A DNA stretch of 8,480 nucleotides, from NCBI GenBank assembly GCA_902475825.1, contig CABSBA010000059.1, positions 1 to 8,480 on the forward strand. Direction: 5' to 3'. Made by a program: the position numbers and the translations under genes. Within the stretch, counting starts at the first letter, position 1, and every line of letters begins with the position of its first letter. The notes under the pieces were generated by a model, which saw only the letters and a program-made list of their open reading frames with translations, did no database searches and was not told where the DNA came from. Origin of the DNA: an uncultured Collinsella sp. (GTDB taxonomy: Bacteria > Actinomycetota > Coriobacteriia > Coriobacteriales > Coriobacteriaceae). Below, piece by piece: positions 6,648-8,480 of the stretch.

Positions 6648-6664
6648 GATACTTGTGTTATTAG
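6602..6664 (+). CDS. possible 20-codon upstream ORF in pgeF leader
   Basis: ATG 6602 opens a frame of 20 codons ending at TAG 6662-6664. The product would begin MKYGSRMTRT and end SPRYLCY. Its stop codon overlaps the pgeF ribosome binding site (6663-6668), and its codons run through the alternative hairpins. The only upstream purine cluster is a weak GGG at 6589-6591. It has no recognisable homology and could be chance; it is listed because its position would suit a translational leader peptide. Confidence 0.2.
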   Translation: MKYGSRMTRTAAASPRYLCY

Positions 6665-6668
6665 GAGG
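6663..6668 (+). promoter_or_regulatory. pgeF ribosome binding site
   Basis: A perfect AGGAGG lies 7 nt before ATG 6676. It decides the start: the frame stays open upstream as far as the terminator, but that extension has no such site. Confidence 0.88.
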
Positions 6669-6675
6669 CTTTAGT

Positions 6676-7476
6676 ATGGCAGCACGTGCGGACAACGTTT
6701 CGCGTGTCGACCATGATGGAGTTACGTTGGTAGAGGGCGCGACGCACGATGTTCGTTTTGCCTTTACCGAGCGCACCGGTGGCGTTTCCGAAGATGCGTA
6801 CTCCTCGCTCAATCTGGGCTCGCATGTAGGCGATGACCCCTTTGCCGTTCAAGAAAATCGCCGTCGAGCGCTCGAAGCCATGGGGGCCGCCGAGTGCGAG
6901 CATAATCTGCTCGTGCCCAATCAAGTGCACGGTGACCATGTCGTGACGGTGACCTCGAACGGTGCCGATGATCTCGAGAACATTCGCGAGCAGATTGCCG
7001 AGGGCTGTGATGCCATCGTCTGCACGGTCCGTGAGGTACCCGTGATGCTCTGCTTTGCCGATTGCGTTCCCGTGGTGCTGGTGGCTCCCGGCGGCTTTGC
7101 CGTGGTGCACTCTGGCTGGAAGGGTACGGTTGCGCGTATTTCCGCCAAGGCGTGCCAAGCGCTCTGCGAGGCGGCTGGCTGCAAGCCGGACGACATCTCT
7201 GCCTATATTGGGCCCCATATTCTGGGCGACGAGTACGAGGTGTCCCAAGAACTTATGGACCGCTTTGCCTCCGAGTTTGCGTGTATCGATGCCTCCGCTT
7301 CTCGTATGCTCGATCTTTCCGCTGCCATTCGCGAGGCGCTGATGGACGCCGGCGTCGAAGCGAGCGACATTGTGGACACTAAGCTTTCCACCGTTCGTCA
7401 GAACGACCGCTTTTATTCCTACCGCAACGAGGGTGGCACCTGCGGTCGCCATGCCGCGATCGGTGTGATGCTATGA
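6676..7476 (+). CDS. pgeF: PgeF/YfiH peptidoglycan editing factor (laccase-domain, DUF152 family)
   Basis: The product (266 residues) belongs to the YfiH/YlmD/LACC1 family. In E. coli PgeF prevents L-Ser from replacing L-Ala in the muropeptide stem, correcting an error of the MurC step. Purified family members also show purine nucleoside phosphorylase and adenosine deaminase activity. Visible motifs: FTERTGGVS, SSLNLGSHVGDDP, ENRRR, then the metal-binding set QVHG (His85), FADCVP (Cys130) and VHSGWKG (His145). YIGPHI, a late LDLS and SYRNEGGTCGRHAA follow near the end. All signature residues are present, so it should be active. Association with ftsZ is common in Gram-positives. The unusual feature is the 3' end: TGA overlaps the pstS start by 4 nt. 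Most likely cytoplasmic, since no signal peptide is seen. Confidence 0.93.
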   Translation: MAARADNVSRVDHDGVTLVEGATHDVRFAFTERTGGVSEDAYSSLNLGSHVGDDPFAVQENRRRALEAMGAAECEHNLLVPNQVHGDHVVTVTSNGADDLENIREQIAEGCDAIVCTVREVPVMLCFADCVPVVLVAPGGFAVVHSGWKGTVARISAKACQALCEAAGCKPDDISAYIGPHILGDEYEVSQELMDRFASEFACIDASASRMLDLSAAIREALMDAGVEASDIVDTKLSTVRQNDRFYSYRNEGGTCGRHAAIGVML

Positions 7477-8309
7477 GAAGGATCGCATCGGTCCTGAGCG
7501 CGGCAGTGCTTACGCTCACGCTGTGTGCTTGCTCTTCGGGATCTTCCACATCTTCTATTTCCGTTGCCGGCTCGACCACCTGCCTTCCCATTGCCGAGAT
7601 TGCAGCCGAGGGCTTTAAGGAAGAGACCGGCATTGACGTGCTCGTCTCCGGCCTTGGCTCCTCTGCGGGTATCGAGGCCGTCAGCAACGGCACGGCCGAC
7701 ATCGCCAGCTCCTCTCGTGGCCTCAATGCCGACGAGCAGGATTTGGGCCTGACCCCGATCGTAATCGCGCACGACGGCATCGCAGTCATCGTGAACGACG
7801 ACAACCCGGTCGACAACCTCTCGACCGAGCAGCTCCGCGATATTTACGCTGGCAAGATCACCAACTGGAAAGAAGTCGGCGGAGAGGACCTGAAGATTCA
7901 AGTTATCAACCGCGACGAGGCTTCCGGTACGCGCGAGGCCTTCCGCACCATCGTGATGGACGGCACGCCGTTCGATCGTCGCTCGGCCGTTCTTTCGGGT
8001 ACGGGCCAGGTGCGCGATGTCGTGTCCCGCTCGCGTGGCGCCATTGGCTACATCTCGCTGGGTTTTGTCGAGAGCCTCAACGCCACGACCTCGGTTAAGG
8101 CCGTTTCGGTCAACCATGTCGAGGCATCCGAGAAGACGGTTGCAAGTGGCGGCTATCCCATCTCGCGCGACCTTTACTTCTTTGTGAAGGGCACGCCTTC
8201 GCAGCAGGCACAGGACTACATTGACTATGTGACGTCCGAGAAGATGGACAAGCAGATTCGCGAGGCGGGCTTTATTCCCGTCACCAACGACGGAAAGGGG
8301 AGTGAGTAG
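7473..8309 (+). CDS. pstS: PstS-like phosphate-binding lipoprotein of an ABC transporter
   Basis: This is the extracellular substrate-binding protein of a high-affinity phosphate importer. Residues 1-20 form a lipoprotein signal (MRR, hydrophobic core, lipobox LCAC with Cys20 as lipidation site), followed by a Ser/Gly linker. The mature part is a PBP type II fold of normal length for the short Gram-positive PstS type (278 residues in total). Likely phosphate contacts are AGSTT (32-36), HDGIAVIV with Asp101, and RDEASGTREAF (from 147), the family loop with Ser151, Gly152 and Thr153. IYAGKITNWKEVGG is also characteristic. The start is ATG 7473, overlapping the pgeF stop as ATGA with no good Shine-Dalgarno site, which implies translational coupling. 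pstC follows at once. Phosphate as ligand is inferred from family and from PstC; a related oxyanion is less likely. Confidence 0.92.
   Translation: MRRIASVLSAAVLTLTLCACSSGSSTSSISVAGSTTCLPIAEIAAEGFKEETGIDVLVSGLGSSAGIEAVSNGTADIASSSRGLNADEQDLGLTPIVIAHDGIAVIVNDDNPVDNLSTEQLRDIYAGKITNWKEVGGEDLKIQVINRDEASGTREAFRTIVMDGTPFDRRSAVLSGTGQVRDVVSRSRGAIGYISLGFVESLNATTSVKAVSVNHVEASEKTVASGGYPISRDLYFFVKGTPSQQAQDYIDYVTSEKMDKQIREAGFIPVTNDGKGSE
8297..8302 (+). promoter_or_regulatory. pstC ribosome binding site
   Basis: GGGGAG inside the end of pstS lies 8 nt before GTG 8311. An in-frame GTG at 8302 would overlap this site, so 8311 is preferred. Confidence 0.6.
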
Positions 8310-8310
8310 C

Positions 8311-8480
8311 GTGGAAGCACAGGAAACCCCCCATACTGAGCAGAAGGCTCAGGCGCCCAGGAAGCGTGAGCTGGCGCTCGTGTCGCGCAGCACCTATATC
8401 AAGGAGAAGGCACTGCAGTGGATCTTCTTTGCCTGCGCGTTCTTGGCGGTCGTCACCGTCATCCTGATTTTTGTCTTTAC
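8311..8480 (+). CDS. pstC: PstC phosphate ABC transporter permease, N-terminus (3' partial)
   Basis: The frame from GTG 8311 is open to the window end: 56 full codons plus two bases. The product begins with a hydrophilic charged segment (MEAQETPHTE, then APRKREL). STYIKEKALQW follows at about 27-37, and then a hydrophobic stretch from residue 38 (IFFACAFLAVVTVILIFVF) that is the first membrane helix. A basic IKEK-type segment directly before TM1 is typical of PstC, and pstC directly after pstS is the standard pst order. PstC forms the membrane channel with PstA. The gap after the pstS stop is 1 nt, so it belongs to the same transcript. The permease signature loop lies outside the window, so the identity depends partly on context. 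Confidence 0.82.
   Translation, partial: MEAQETPHTEQKAQAPRKRELALVSRSTYIKEKALQWIFFACAFLAVVTVILIFVF

Noticed and set aside
6487..6675. 63-codon upstream extension of pgeF from 6487
   Set aside because: It begins inside the terminator hairpin and lacks a ribosome binding site, while AGGAGG precedes ATG 6676. The extra residues do not resemble the family.

Overview
This window reads as a chromosomal segment of a GC-rich bacterium. It holds the distal part of a division and cell wall (dcw) cluster followed by the start of a phosphate ABC transporter operon. The best guess is an actinobacterium of the class Coriobacteriia, Collinsella-like. The reasons are the high GC content with strong G/C preference at third codon positions, the order ftsW-murG-murC-murB-ftsQ-ftsZ without ftsA or ddl, the very long basic N-terminus of FtsQ, and clear Shine-Dalgarno sites. 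The taxonomic call is inference from gene order and protein style, not a database match.

Layout, all on the + strand: the C-terminal tail of FtsW (cut by the window start) overlaps murG by 11 nt. A 96-nt gap leads to murC; murB starts 5 nt after murC, and ftsQ starts 44 nt inside the end of murB. A relatively AT-rich 198-nt gap then separates ftsQ from ftsZ and holds weak promoter-like hexamers, four tandem TTTRCN-like hexamers and two short palindromes. ftsZ ends at a strong intrinsic terminator (11-bp stem, GATT loop, six T), which closes the division operon.

A 160-nt leader after the terminator precedes pgeF (YfiH/laccase-domain peptidoglycan editing factor). It carries a 7-bp direct repeat with 11-bp period, mutually exclusive hairpins and a short upstream ORF that ends inside the pgeF ribosome binding site. 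pgeF overlaps the phosphate-binding lipoprotein gene pstS by ATGA (4 nt), and pstS is followed after 1 nt by the first 56 codons of pstC, which runs off the window.

Functionally, MurC adds L-Ala to UDP-MurNAc, made by MurB from enolpyruvyl-UDP-GlcNAc. MurG makes lipid II, FtsW polymerises it at the septum, FtsQ scaffolds the divisome and FtsZ forms the ring. PgeF is a quality-control enzyme of the MurC step. PstS/PstC begin high-affinity phosphate import.

Most of the window is ordinary core genome. The part that deserves attention is the pgeF-pst junction: a wall-editing gene translationally coupled to phosphate uptake, behind a leader that looks regulatory. No mobile element, CRISPR array, tRNA or rRNA was seen, and no stretch longer than 216 nt lacks a gene.
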